A stretch of 64,000 nt of DNA, from positions 2,137,001-2,201,000 of the forward strand of contig NC_051096.1 of the NCBI RefSeq assembly GCF_901709675.1, read 5' to 3'. The stretch is from Syngnathus acus. Lineage: Eukaryota > Chordata > Actinopteri > Syngnathiformes > Syngnathidae. The translations under genes were made by a program, and so were the position numbers. The notes beneath the pieces were generated by a model, which saw only the letters and a program-made list of their open reading frames with translations, made no database searches and was not told the DNA's origin. This document shows, piece after piece, positions 51,043 through 61,831 of the stretch (its first letter is position 1; every line of letters begins with the position of its first letter).

Positions 51043-53219
51043 ATCGTCTCCTAGCGATCGGCCCGGAGAAAAGGCGGAAGGTCAGGCGTACTTCCGGCGT
51101 ACTTTGTCATGACATCACACATTCATCATTGGTACCACGCTCGCTCAAAGGGGAATCCAAGTCGGCGAGAGTTCAGAAAAGAAAACAATACAGCACTCAC
51201 TCAAAGATGAACGCATGAAGAACAGAACGCGTGAACGTCATCCAAAATTGACACTGTCATTCGACTTCACCGGCACCAGCGCTCGCGCCGCTGCCCTTTT
51301 GCCTTCATTCGTCCGCCACCGGAATGGTCAGAGCAAAAAATAGAAGCCGGCTAAAGTTTTGTTCTGGACCTCCCGTTCGGATGTCAAATGGCTGGAAGAC
51401 TGGCGAGTTGGCGGCCATGTTGTTGCTATTCTGGCGTCTCCACGGTGACGTGCAGGCACGGCACGCCGGCCAGCTAATCCACCTCCCGCTTGCTTAATCC
51501 AATTGAATGCCAGACCCTGCCCTTGCCATCAGGGCTGAAGATCCGGGGGCTTTCACCCTCGGAGCTTCCGCCAACTTTTGGGAGGGGGGGTCGGCCGCAA
51601 GTGTCGCGTCCCTTGTCTTCTTGACGAGGGTCTCGGCCGAGTCCTGGACAGGTCAGATTGAGCCTTGACCCAAGTGTCGCACGAGCGCCTCGGCCTGAGA
51701 AGAAAAAGATCCCAGATCAGCGCTTGTAATCTGCTCGCTGACTTGTGGTCCAATCGCGGAGAGGCCATGCAAATCGTCAGCATGACGCTCACTTTCCTGT
51801 CCGCCCCGCGCCACTTTTCCTGATCGGAGCTAAGAAACTGACACCACCCGCAGCGGCCCACCCCATTAACAAGTCATCTGACCAGCACGCTCACGTTCTA
51901 CTGCTTTGTCTGTTGTTAGCGTTCATGACTAGCATGTAGCCACCTAGGTCTTGGTGGGGTCATGGAGAAGTCACCAATGAAAGCCTTCCCTTTCTGATTT
52001 GACCTGAAAGGCATGCTCCCGTTGCTAGGCAACCACAATAACTTTGGCATCAGGACCAACAACATCATGGACGTCACCTTCTGTGTCGCCTGCTAACCTG
52101 TGAAGCAGCACACCTTTCTCCAAACATCAGAAAGCTCCGCCTCCTGTCAGATATACGGAGGACCAGAATTGAAATTCTTGACCCCACTGTCTTGCACGCA
52201 TTCTGTCAGCGGGAGAGAAGCCTTACTTGGTGTCCACAAGCTTCATGAGGTCCTCAATGCAACACAACCAACACAAAAACAGTACATGAAGCTCAATCGG
52301 CATGTTTGCAGCTCAGTGCTTAGCTCCGCCCCCTCGGCCTTGAGTTTACCCTATCTTGGAATCAATGCCGGTCTTGGAACGCTCACTAGATGGGCTGCTT
52401 CTCGACATTTCATGTCACTCGTACCCTGCTTTGCTGTGAGCCACATAGAGCAGCAAGAGAGCAGCAAAGTCAATGAAGATGACCACCATGTGGTCAGGTG
52501 TCCGCAGGATGCTTTGCAACTTGTGTTAGCATTAGCTACATTTAGCAGCGCTAAACCTCTGCAAGCTGCAGGATCTGAAAATCTGTTAATCTTATTAAAG
52601 TGTGTGTGCGTGCGTGCAGGTGGTGATGTATGAAAAAATACGTAGCTCATGTGACAGCACAGCTATACGACGATTTTTGTTTGTCGATGTTGTCGACATA
52701 ACACCTTTTGTGTTTTTGCGTTTGATGTTCGTTATTTTAGACCACAGGTGTCAAACTCAAGGCCCGGGGGCCAGATATGGCCCGCCACATAGTTTTTATG
52801 TGGCCCGCGAAGACAAATTGTGCATCAAATTCGTGTGTCATTACTAGAATTGCAAATTGTCTTCACTTTTAATATCTTTTTTTTAAATATTTGACCAGTT
52901 TTTACTCATCTAATTTGAAAACGAGTTATTTGTCAGTTTGTTTTGTAGCTTTTACTGTATATAATATGAGGTGCTCATACATTTATTTGGGTTGACAGTC
53001 ATAATGGCCCTCCGAAAGAAGCTATGACTACAATGCGGCCCGCGAAAAAAATTAGTTTGACAGTAATCTAAATAAATGGTCTAAAATTTAGACCATCGAT
53101 GGATTTGGAGAATGGCGATAAAGATGATTGGGATGAGCACGCTGTATGGGAGCGGTCACGTGACTCTGAGCAACCTAAGAGGATTACTCTTGTCTGTTTT
53201 GCCTTTTTGTGCAGTGCCG
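51043..53219. other. Intergenic/5' region upstream of the RIM gene
   Basis: No zinc-finger or other RIM N-terminal exon was found here, and no other gene. A hAT-like repeat lies at 52741-53070. Confidence 0.5.
52741..53070. repeat. hAT-like dispersed repeat (GTGTCAAACTC type)
   Basis: The left end is CACAGGTGTCAAACTCAAGG and GGCCCGCCACATAG follows. Near the right end TGCGGCCCGCGAAAAAAATT and AGTTTGACA resemble the inverted terminus, degraded. No transposase. Confidence 0.6.
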
Positions 53220-53273
53220 TCGGCTGGCTGGATGTGTAGATGAGCAGCGGCAGATGAAGACAAACGCCGGCAG

Positions 53274-53522
53274 ATGAAGACGAGCGCCAGCACGTTGCTT
53301 GTGCTGCTGCTGACCGGGGCGTGTTTACGCGGGGCCATATGCAGCCTGCCCACGGAGGTAGGCCACGCGCACCCTCAGGCGGCCATTTTGTCGAGCCAGC
53401 TCGGGGGGCTGAAACGCGTTTGGTCAGTCATGCCAGGTCACCGGCGAAGCGGCACCGCGGCGCACCATCACCGGACGTCACCTCGACGACATCCGGTCGG
53501 GTTTCGGGACTGGTCATCGTGA
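53274..53522 (+). CDS. Possible small secreted peptide precursor (82 aa), unrecognised
   Basis: The ORF opens with a convincing signal peptide (MKTSASTLLVLLLTGACLRG, likely cut near AICS/LPTE). Further on it has dibasic sites that would release VWSVMPGH (LKR and HRR on either side), followed by histidine- and arginine-rich sequence ending RDWSS. A short ORF of seven codons precedes it at 53253, sharing a tandemly repeated ATGAAGAC start. A donor-like GTAGGC at 53358 could instead end a coding exon after LPTE. I do not recognise the peptide. Alternatives are a first exon of a secreted protein, or a chance ORF. Confidence 0.35.
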   Translation: MKTSASTLLVLLLTGACLRGAICSLPTEVGHAHPQAAILSSQLGGLKRVWSVMPGHRRSGTAAHHHRTSPRRHPVGFRDWSS

Positions 53523-53599
53523 CAACTTTCGACGACTTCCCGGACTTTGTCGCCGCCTGAGGAGGCGTCGCTTCAGTTACCTGGTAAATATTTGGTGCT

Positions 53600-56400
53600 T
53601 TCTCACCAGCACTGCAGGGCCTAACATGCTAGTGGTTTGTCACTGCAGTGTCACAAAGCCAACTACTGCTGGTGGGGGCGGAGCCAGGGCTCGGATCAGA
53701 GTGGCCAGGTGTGCCCATGTCCGACAGGGTCCAAGTGTTCCCGTGTCTTCATTCGCAGCATCTGACCGCCGTCTTGACTCAATTCCTGCCGCCAATCATT
53801 CCTTCAAATTTATTGCCCAACAAACATTTTCATGTTGTTGCTGTTTGACTGAAAAGCGATGCGCTGATTCTGATGGCAGCATGATGTGGTTTGGAGTACA
53901 TGCTTTGTTTGTTGTTCGCCGTGACAAAGAAAACAACTTGTGTCACATGGGTTTTGAGCTGCCGTCAGTTTTGATCGTCAATATTTGTGACGATGATGAC
54001 GAGGAGGAACGTTGGGTCACGTCATAATTACAATAGCAAACAACAATAATAAGATCTTTATTGATCAACAAGATGCAAGCTCAGATGTCACAGTAGTGGG
54101 ATAGATAAATAAATAGATTAATGGCTCAATAAATTAGCAATAGTAAATAAGTTCAATCAAGTGTACAAACAAATAATAACTTCAATCAAATATACACCTC
54201 TTTAAAAAAACGGTCAATTTTTTTGTCTATTTTTAGTGATTATTACCTTGCGGACACTATTGCAAGACTGCATTAAAAATAAAAGCCATCATCACAAAGT
54301 TTAGGCCAGCAAGGAGAGTGGTGTGTGCACATGAAGACGAGAAAATAAACTTTTTAGGAACCAAGTGGATCGAAACTTAGAAACCCTTCACAATCTGGTG
54401 TTGTTTTGTCCAAGATGTCCGCCGTCGAGCAATGAAAACAAAGATGTGGAGTAACAGTTGGTTCTTTATTTGCAAGATCTTGGGTTGTTTTACGGCAGTC
54501 AGAACACAATGCACTTCAGGAGATGAAACAACAACGTCATACTTCCAGTCAGAAGGCTTTATAGTGTCTGCAAGTAGAAATAAGAAAGAAAAGGGAGAGG
54601 GGAAAAGGAAAAAACAGGTAAGGTGGACATCTGTTCTGTTATCACCTGAATGTCCTGTTATCTACTGAATGTTCTGTGTCTATGTGTCATGGAGTTACTG
54701 AGCTGTGTGTGCCTTATGTGTACTAGAAAGTTACAAAGCTTTGTGTCTGAGCTCTGATGGAGCAACTATGTTTGTATAAATTAATAAGAGTATTTACATA
54801 TTGATTGACAAGATACATTATATAAATTAATAGGAATATTTACACATTGATTTATTGATTGATTGACACATTGATTGATGTGAAAAGTATAAAAAGTATA
54901 TAGGTTCGTATAAACTAATAAAAATATATACACATTGCTATTGCTCTCTCTTCACTGGTCATCACAATTGTATGGACTCTAATATATTAATTTATGACCA
55001 ACCAAAACCCTAAACCAGAATAACAATTCCAACCTATGAGATTTTTTTTAACGTTTCGTAATGGTGTTGACGTAGGCGACGGTCACGTAGCAAAATCCGC
55101 TAAAACGTGGATTTCAAAATAAAGTGCAGCACTCCGATCCAATTGATAATTTAGATTGTATGGAAAAGGGATAATAGATATGCTCGATGGAAATATGAAT
55201 AATTGATGAGTTGAACGTTTGTCGAACAAATGTTTTATTTTTTTCTTCTACCAACCGACGAATTGTGAGTGTCAATTTTAATTATGAAGGGTTAGTGCGG
55301 GACATCCTGCTGCGGCCATTACGGAGACTTTGGGCTCATTATCTTCTTGTTGAAGTTGTCGTCGTAAATAAGCCTAGAAAATATTCGGTAGACGTCGTCA
55401 CTTTCGGTCCTTGACTCGAGTTGACATTTGTAAAGTGCGCTCTTGACTGGGTGCTCAAATGACTACTGGGCCCGCGACCCGTCGATGACGGTGAGTGAGC
55501 TAACCAAGCAAAAGCTAGCATCTGTTACAAGGCGAACTTCTAGCATGAGCATTTCAAATGTTACCTATGTCGCGAATGGCGTCACCTTGTTTGTTTAGGA
55601 GGAATAAACGGAATTCATAACTTATTGCGTCATGTTTTGACGTTTCAATCTTTGAAACGTTGGCGAAATATTTGGACGTCTCGTTGAGATGCTATACGTT
55701 AGCGCATACGCCATATTGGATGTGACAACTGTCAATGGACAGGTCTCCCAAAGTGACGTAGAAAAAGTTAAAAAACAAACAAACTTAACACACACTCGAA
55801 AAAAAACCCAGACAACGGTGGAGCAACGTGGGAGTTATAAGATAAATGAGAGAAATTAAGCGCTTGCTGCACAACGAGAAATGGTTCTGTGACTCGGCTC
55901 ATGCAAGTTGTTTAATCTGCGCGTTCCAATTGTTAACACGATAAGCTTTTTAGTATAAGGCACAATGCCAATCTTGGTACGCATCTTCAGTTTTTGTAGC
56001 GACCACAACACTTATACTGGATCAGGCATTCAGGGAAGCCCAGGGCCATTTTGTGACTGGAGAGCCACACAAAGTTCACTGACGCTGCCCAGTACAAATT
56101 TCATTCATAACAAACGATGAAATTAATATTTAGAGTGAAACCAAAAAAAATCAAGCAATCGATTGTTGATCTTTTTAATGCGCTGCACACTTTTTTATTT
56201 GCAAGTTTCAAGCGACTAAAATGCCGTTGTGCTAAATGCCACCAGGTGACAGGCCAATTTTGCTAATTTGTCCAAACGGCATGAGCAAGAGCCTCCCACC
56301 TTGACTGATGGCCGCCCCTCGCCACATCCGATATGGACATCAGAGTCACACGTGAATACGGCGTCTACGTACGAATGTGTGACGCCCTTTGACCCTGTTT
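53600..56400. other. Intergenic region, no gene recognised
   Basis: An AT-rich dispersed-repeat-like stretch (TTTATTGATC and CAATAAATTAGC motifs) lies at 54050-54250, and GATTGATTGA-type low complexity at about 54800-54900. Two short ORFs (for example 54432-54668) have no recognisable features. Confidence 0.5.
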
Positions 56401-56413
56401 CAGCATCGGTGTG

Positions 56414-57332
56414 ATGGAAAGCACTTGCTGGCGCGTGCCCCTGGCATGTTGCCGCCCTCGCGTGCTGGCCCTGCACGCGCTCTTTTGGGGCCTCGTGGCT
56501 CTCAGGTGGGTGCTCCGCCACTCACATTGCCCAGCCGCTCCACCACTCTGTCGTTCGCTCATTGTGATGCTTGCCTTCCAGAGTTTTTGGAGCTGCCTTG
56601 CTGGCTGAAGACAAACTTTCAGGTAAACGCCTACCAAGTTGTTGAATTTATGACTCCATCGATTAATCGCATAATCAGATCCCACTTTTTTTTGCATTGT
56701 TTATTACAAATGATGAAATTTGAGGCTGCTTCAGTTTCCACCGCATGTTGGTGTTATTCATACAGAGTACGCCTACAAATTGCCTTTTATTCCATAATGC
56801 TCCCACGCTCCTTAAGCTGCTTTGTCTGTTACACGTAGCCGTCAAGGTCAGCATCACCCCCTGCTGGCTGCTGGAGGACTTTGTGGTGACGACAGAATGC
56901 TCACAGTGCGACGCCTTCCAGGCGGTACGTGGATTCGCTCTCGCCACGTGAGCTAGTGGCCAACATAGCCACTAGCTAACGTGGCGCCCGCTCACTAACG
57001 TTTGCCTTCGTGTTCAGAAGACGAGGCCGGCGTGTGGTCGGACGGGCTACGTGGAGAAGGTCAACTGCACCAAATCCAACCGGGACGAGTACAAAAGGTC
57101 CGATCCGGTCGCCACGCAGCCCACGTTTGGGGCACACCAAGAGATTTTCTCACATCTTCTCTTTGACCATCTCAGCTGCCGCTCGGCCATCATGGAGGAA
57201 CGTCTCTTCTGGAAGTTTGAAGCGGCCGTGTTGTCCGTGACAGCGTTGTCGGCCGTCTCGGTGGTCCTGCGTCAGCGCCGGTTGGACCGCCTCGCCTCAG
57301 AGAAAGTCCGCCGACAGATCGAGTCCATCTAG
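56414..57332 (+). CDS. jtb: Jumping translocation breakpoint protein
   Basis: JTB is a small type I membrane protein linked to cytokinesis and mitochondrial function in mammals. Five exons: 56414-56505, 56582-56622, 56839-56924, 57018-57098, 57176-57332. The product has a signal peptide (VLALHALFWGLVALRVFGAA), a cysteine-rich ectodomain (VVTTECSQCDAFQAKTRPAC, GRTGYVEKVNC, EYKSCRSAIMEERLFWKFE), a transmembrane helix (AAVLSVTALSAVSVV) and a tail ending in EKVRRQIESI, the family signature. About 152 residues, as expected. A polyadenylation signal AATAAA is at 57463-57468. Confidence 0.95.
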
Positions 57333-57339
57333 CAGCACC

Positions 57340-58300
57340 AACTTGCCATACAAACTTTGTTGCAAAAATGCTTGAGACCCACAGACCCCCACTCGATGAC
57401 GTCATTTTCGTGTGTTCTCTGTTCATAGTCGGACTTTGGCCAAAAACTCTGATGACAGTGCTAATAAAGCTTCCTGGTTGTGTGACCGAGGCAGAAGGGT
57501 TGAGAAAAGAGGGTCAATGATGGTTTTAGTCGTCTCCTGCCACGTGAAAGGATAATGCAAGGCCATTTTCTAGCAAAGGAGGTGGAGTCCCGGCCGGCAT
57601 TTACCTTTCCACTTGCGAGTGGATTCCAACATGGAGGCAGTGGAAGCTGGGACGTAGGGCAACACGTTGGTTGAGGGAGCCACTAACGAATGGGCTTTCC
57701 GTCGCTTGGATCGATGACACGATGGTGCTCTCCTAACTCTGAAAGTGGAGCCCATACTACAAGCGGACTTACCGTTGTGTTTGATGCAATGGTTCAAAGC
57801 CGAGGCAACAATTTCAACTCGGCTGTGCAAAAAGGTCCCCATTTTCACTTTGGATACCATCATGTCTGCCTGTGTGTGCTTGTGGTAACCCACTCTGTCA
57901 TAAATGCTTGAACTTGGTCCTAAGTATGGTTTGACCTGATATTTAGGGTCATCTTCAGCAAAACAAGTGACGCAGTTTCAACATGGCGGCGAGTCGATGA
58001 CGTTATACCCACTGTCTAAAGTCTGCAGTCATGACACTTGGTGCACTTCTCCGAGGTGTGCACTTTATCGCGTCGGGTGTAGCGCCATTATTTTGAAAGG
58101 ACCTGTGTCGGGGCGTTTGGTGACGTCATCACAGCGCGACGTTGTTGGTGCTGCGCAGTTGCTTGTTTGGAATTTTCCATAGACGTGGACTCGCGTTTGT
58201 TTGTGGCCTTTTAAAGAAACTATCGGAGAGCACCGACACAAGAAGTGGCCCGAGCAACTTGGGTCGCTGCTGAGTTAGTTGCGGGACGCCTTTGCGCCTG
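57340..58300. other. Intergenic between jtb and hsf1; probable hsf1 promoter
   Basis: About 970 bp. The part after 58050 is GC-rich and contains TGACGTCA at about 58120. No TATA box or separate gene was recognised. Confidence 0.45.
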
Positions 58301-58303
58301 TCG

Positions 58304-61140
58304 ATGGAGTGCGCGGGAGGTTCGGTGGAAGGTTCGCTAATGGCAGCTAGCAACGTCCCGGCCTTCCTCAGCAAACTCTGGACTTTGTTGGAAGACCCCG
58401 AAACAGAGTCGCTCATCTGCTGGAGCCCGGTATGACTTATGGCTCGAGCTCGTTCGTTTTGCTCTAACCACTGGAGCTTCGGCACAAGAGTGTCCGCCGT
58501 CAGCGATGTAGCGTTGGAGCGGCTTAACTTAGTTTATCCTAGCATATCTTACAGGAACGTTGTGTTATTAGCTGCTCGAGGCAAGTACCGAAGTTTTTCG
58601 AAGCCAGTGCAGTCGGACCAAATGACAATGCCGAACAAGCACTTTGTGTCCAATAGAAATGGGGGGCGGGGGGTGTCGTCGTCCCAGTGGGCCATTTGAC
58701 ATCCGGGTTAGATTCCTTGGCTCAAGGGCACATCGTCAGTTATTTGTGTACCGACAAGTCGGTGTCTTAACAGACGCCAATGAACTTGTGGCTCCATCCC
58801 AACTTTCCCGACGTCTTTTTTTGTCTGTTTGTTTGACCCGTGTCAGAGCGGAACCAGTTTCCACGTGTATGATCACACTCGCTTCTCCAAAGAGGTTCTC
58901 CCCAAGTTCTTCAAACACAACAACATGGCCAGTTTCATTCGGCAACTCAACATGTGTGAGTACGAGCTCGTAAGAAATAGGCCGCTTTCCTTTGAGCTCC
59001 GAGCTTTGCCGCAAGTGAGCGCTCCTCGCTTTTCTCCCTCAAGATGGCTTCCGCAAGGTGGTCCACCTGGAGCAGGGCGGCCTGCTAAAACCCGAGAAAG
59101 ACGACACGGAGTTCCAACACCCGTTCTTTGTCAGAGGCCAAGAGCACTTGCTGCAGAACATCAAACGCAAAGTCACCAACGTACGAACAGGCGCTCGTAA
59201 GAAGGTACGCCGTTCCGGAAAATGCGGTCGTCATGACAGCGCCACCGTCTGCTGCAGGTGTCTTCGATGCGCCCGGAAGAGGGCAAGCTCTCATCCCATG
59301 AGGTCGGTAAACTCCTGAGCGACGTGCAGGCCATGAAGGGAAAGCAGGAGAGCATAGACTCCAAAATCATTGCCATGAAACAGTAAGAACTCCAAAGCGG
59401 AGCTGGGCCGACTTTCACCGGCGCCAAAGTTTCCAATGCCTTACGGGTTTTCCAGCTCGTGTGGCGCTTGTGGCGGACCTGACCCAAACCTTTTTGGTAT
59501 TTCAGTGAGAACGAGGCTTTGTGGAGGGAAGTTGTGTGTCTGAGACAGAAGCATGCTCAACAGCAGAAAATGGTCAGCAAGGTAAAGCCGCCACAGCCGC
59601 CGCAGTCTCTTGTTGTTTGGAAACGTCATTTGCGCCTCTGTCCCTCTGCAGTTGATCCACTTCCTGGTGTCACTGGTCCAGTCCAACAGGATCATGGGAG
59701 TCAAGAGGAAACTGCAAGTTGCTCTCCAGCGTGTATTTTTTGCTACTTGTCCTAGTCGACGTCTGACTTGTTTGTGCGGTCCGCAGCCCGCTGATGCTCA
59801 ACGACTCGGGTTCCGCCCAACCCCTGCCCAAATACGCTCGCTCGTTTTCCTTGGAGCCCGTGCAGGTTGCGCCCTCCATCTTCCCGGCGGAATCCCCCGC
59901 CGGCTCCGGGCCCGTCATCTCTGATATCACGGAATTGGCCACGCCCCCGCCACAGGAGACGGTCAGCGAGTGGATGGAAGCGAGGTGAGGACCGACGTCG
60001 GCGCTGCAGTGTCGCGGCTTCATTTCCACTGCCGCACAATGTCCACTCTGGCGTGACGCCCACAGAGAGCGCGGCGAGGAGGAGGAGCCCGCCCCTTCCG
60101 ACGCAGCAGCGGGCGCGCCGACGTCTGGAGACACGCCGCTTTCTCCCACCACCTTCATCGACTCCATTCTCCAAGACAGCGACGTGCCTGACACCAGCGC
60201 GCTGACGGGCAAGTTGAGTTGGGAGCCGCTCTCGGCACCCGTCGGCTGCGTCCGCTTCTGTCCACAAAGGCTTTGCTGAAACTCCCCCAAATCGTCCTCT
60301 GCTTCGCATTCAGCTCCCAGGCCTCGCCCAGCCACCGCCAACCCGGACCCCGCGCAGACCTGCCAGACCCTCGCGTGTATCGACAGGTATGAGGCTCGCT
60401 CGTCCGTTCTGTGGCAGAACAGTGCTCACGCGTGTCTTTCAGGTCAGAACTCTCGGATCACATTGAGACAATCGACAACAGTCTGGAAAACCTACAGAAC
60501 ATTCTCAACAGCCAAACCTTCACCTTTGACACGTCACCACTCATGGAGGTGCGTGCGTTGCGTGCGCGGGCGAGCGTTCGTCTACTTGTGCGTGCATGTG
60601 TGAGTGACACACACATCTACTTTAACTTTTGTGTGTTCAGTTCTTCAGCCCTTCCTGTCCTCCAGGAGACTTTGACATCAACGCTTTGGACACTGTGAGT
60701 GTGGGCCACTAACTGTTCGTTCACTCGCCCTCATAATTCATCACCCCATGACCTCGAAGTTCATGTTGACGCGCGACGCAGCGTCTTTGAAATGATGCAA
60801 CAATCGCTACTTTGGTGCGGTGCGCCGTCTTTGCTCCTAGTAAAGAAGTTGTCTTTTGTCGCTAGCTTCTGTGTGACAACTTGGCCAAAGGAGCTGATGG
60901 AAGCGACGACACAGGTAAAGGCACTCGCAACTGCTACGGGATGACAACGGCACGTCGGACCTTGACACTACCGCTAAGCGTTTGTGGCTCTGCAATGTGA
61001 TTGGTCCAGGAAAGCAGCTGGTGCAGTACACGCCAGTGCAGATTTGTGACCCGGTTGGAGGGGGCGATGCCGACCTGCCGTTGCTCCTGGAATTGGAGGA
61101 GGAGCCTTTCCTCAGTCCAGACCTGACCTCTGACCTCTGA
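58304..61140 (+). CDS. hsf1: Heat shock factor protein 1
   Basis: HSF1 trimerises on stress, enters the nucleus and activates heat-shock genes. Thirteen exons: 58304-58429, 58847-58955, 59044-59180, 59258-59382, 59506-59581, 59652-59713, 59787-59984, 60066-60208, 60314-60386, 60443-60548, 60641-60694, 60866-60914, 61010-61140. The DNA-binding domain ([40 protein letters not shown]) is followed by the HR-A/B coiled coil ([37 protein letters not shown]). A serine/proline-rich regulatory region ([11 protein letters not shown]) precedes the HR-C heptad ([19 protein letters not shown]), [17 protein letters not shown] and a C-terminal activation region ([27 protein letters not shown]). The exon 6/7 and 8/9 introns start with GC (GCAAGT), since no GT keeps the frame. 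Confidence 0.96.
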
Positions 61141-61149
61141 CATGATGAG

Positions 61150-61830
61150 GTGAGGGCGGGAGGGAGGGACTACTCTATTACCATGACGACAACGTGGTCA
61201 GGGGTAGCAGTTTTACTATGCAGACAACCAGCCATTATTTTTTGTTGCTTTTATTTTATCACAAGGAATAGCATATTTTTGGAAACGTTGCTTACATATT
61301 TATTCTGTTACCCTGGAAATCTACATTAAACTTGTTTGTGCACAGTCTTTATGGCGTGTCATGTGACCTGCCCGACACGTGGACAGGCAGTCACTCATGC
61401 GTGCGCACGCACAATCGCTCCGAGGCAAAATTGAGCTTTAGTAATATTTCCCAATTTAAAGGGAAATTTGCTGCCGTACATAGAGATTCATTGAATATGT
61501 TTGTGATTGTACAACTCAACCGTTTCATCCTTAGGGCCTAACTTTCTCATGTTTTGACTGATGGTAAAGGATGGTGGTGATTTCAGAATGGGATGTAAAA
61601 CTGCTGTTCAAAGGACACCAAAACACTTTTTGCAAAGTCATTAAAAGACATTTTAATGTCAAGTTCACCTGCTTCTAAAATTGATCACGGTGTACAAATC
61701 TTATTAAACATTTTCAAAGGTTCCCCTGCCTGTGGGTGGGCGGGACCTAAACACGGCCGAAGGGGCGTTCCCATAGGTCGGCACACTGGAGGCGGCGGCG
61801 GGAAAAGTGAACTTGAGGCTTGCATTGGAA
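61150..61830. other. hsf1 3' UTR and convergent 3' region
   Basis: ATTAAA at about 61325 may end hsf1. AT-rich sequence continues to the stop codon of the minus-strand gene at 61832. No further coding signal. Confidence 0.5.
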
Positions 61831-61831
61831 G

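Noticed and set aside
54432-54668. 78-codon ORF with a hydrophobic start
   Set aside because: No splice context, neighbours or family resemblance; not enough to call a gene.
59119-59210. HSF1 exon 3 running on past 59180
   Set aside because: The donor GTACGA at 59181 and phase-0 acceptor at 59258 give the expected [13 protein letters not shown] sequence; read-through does not.
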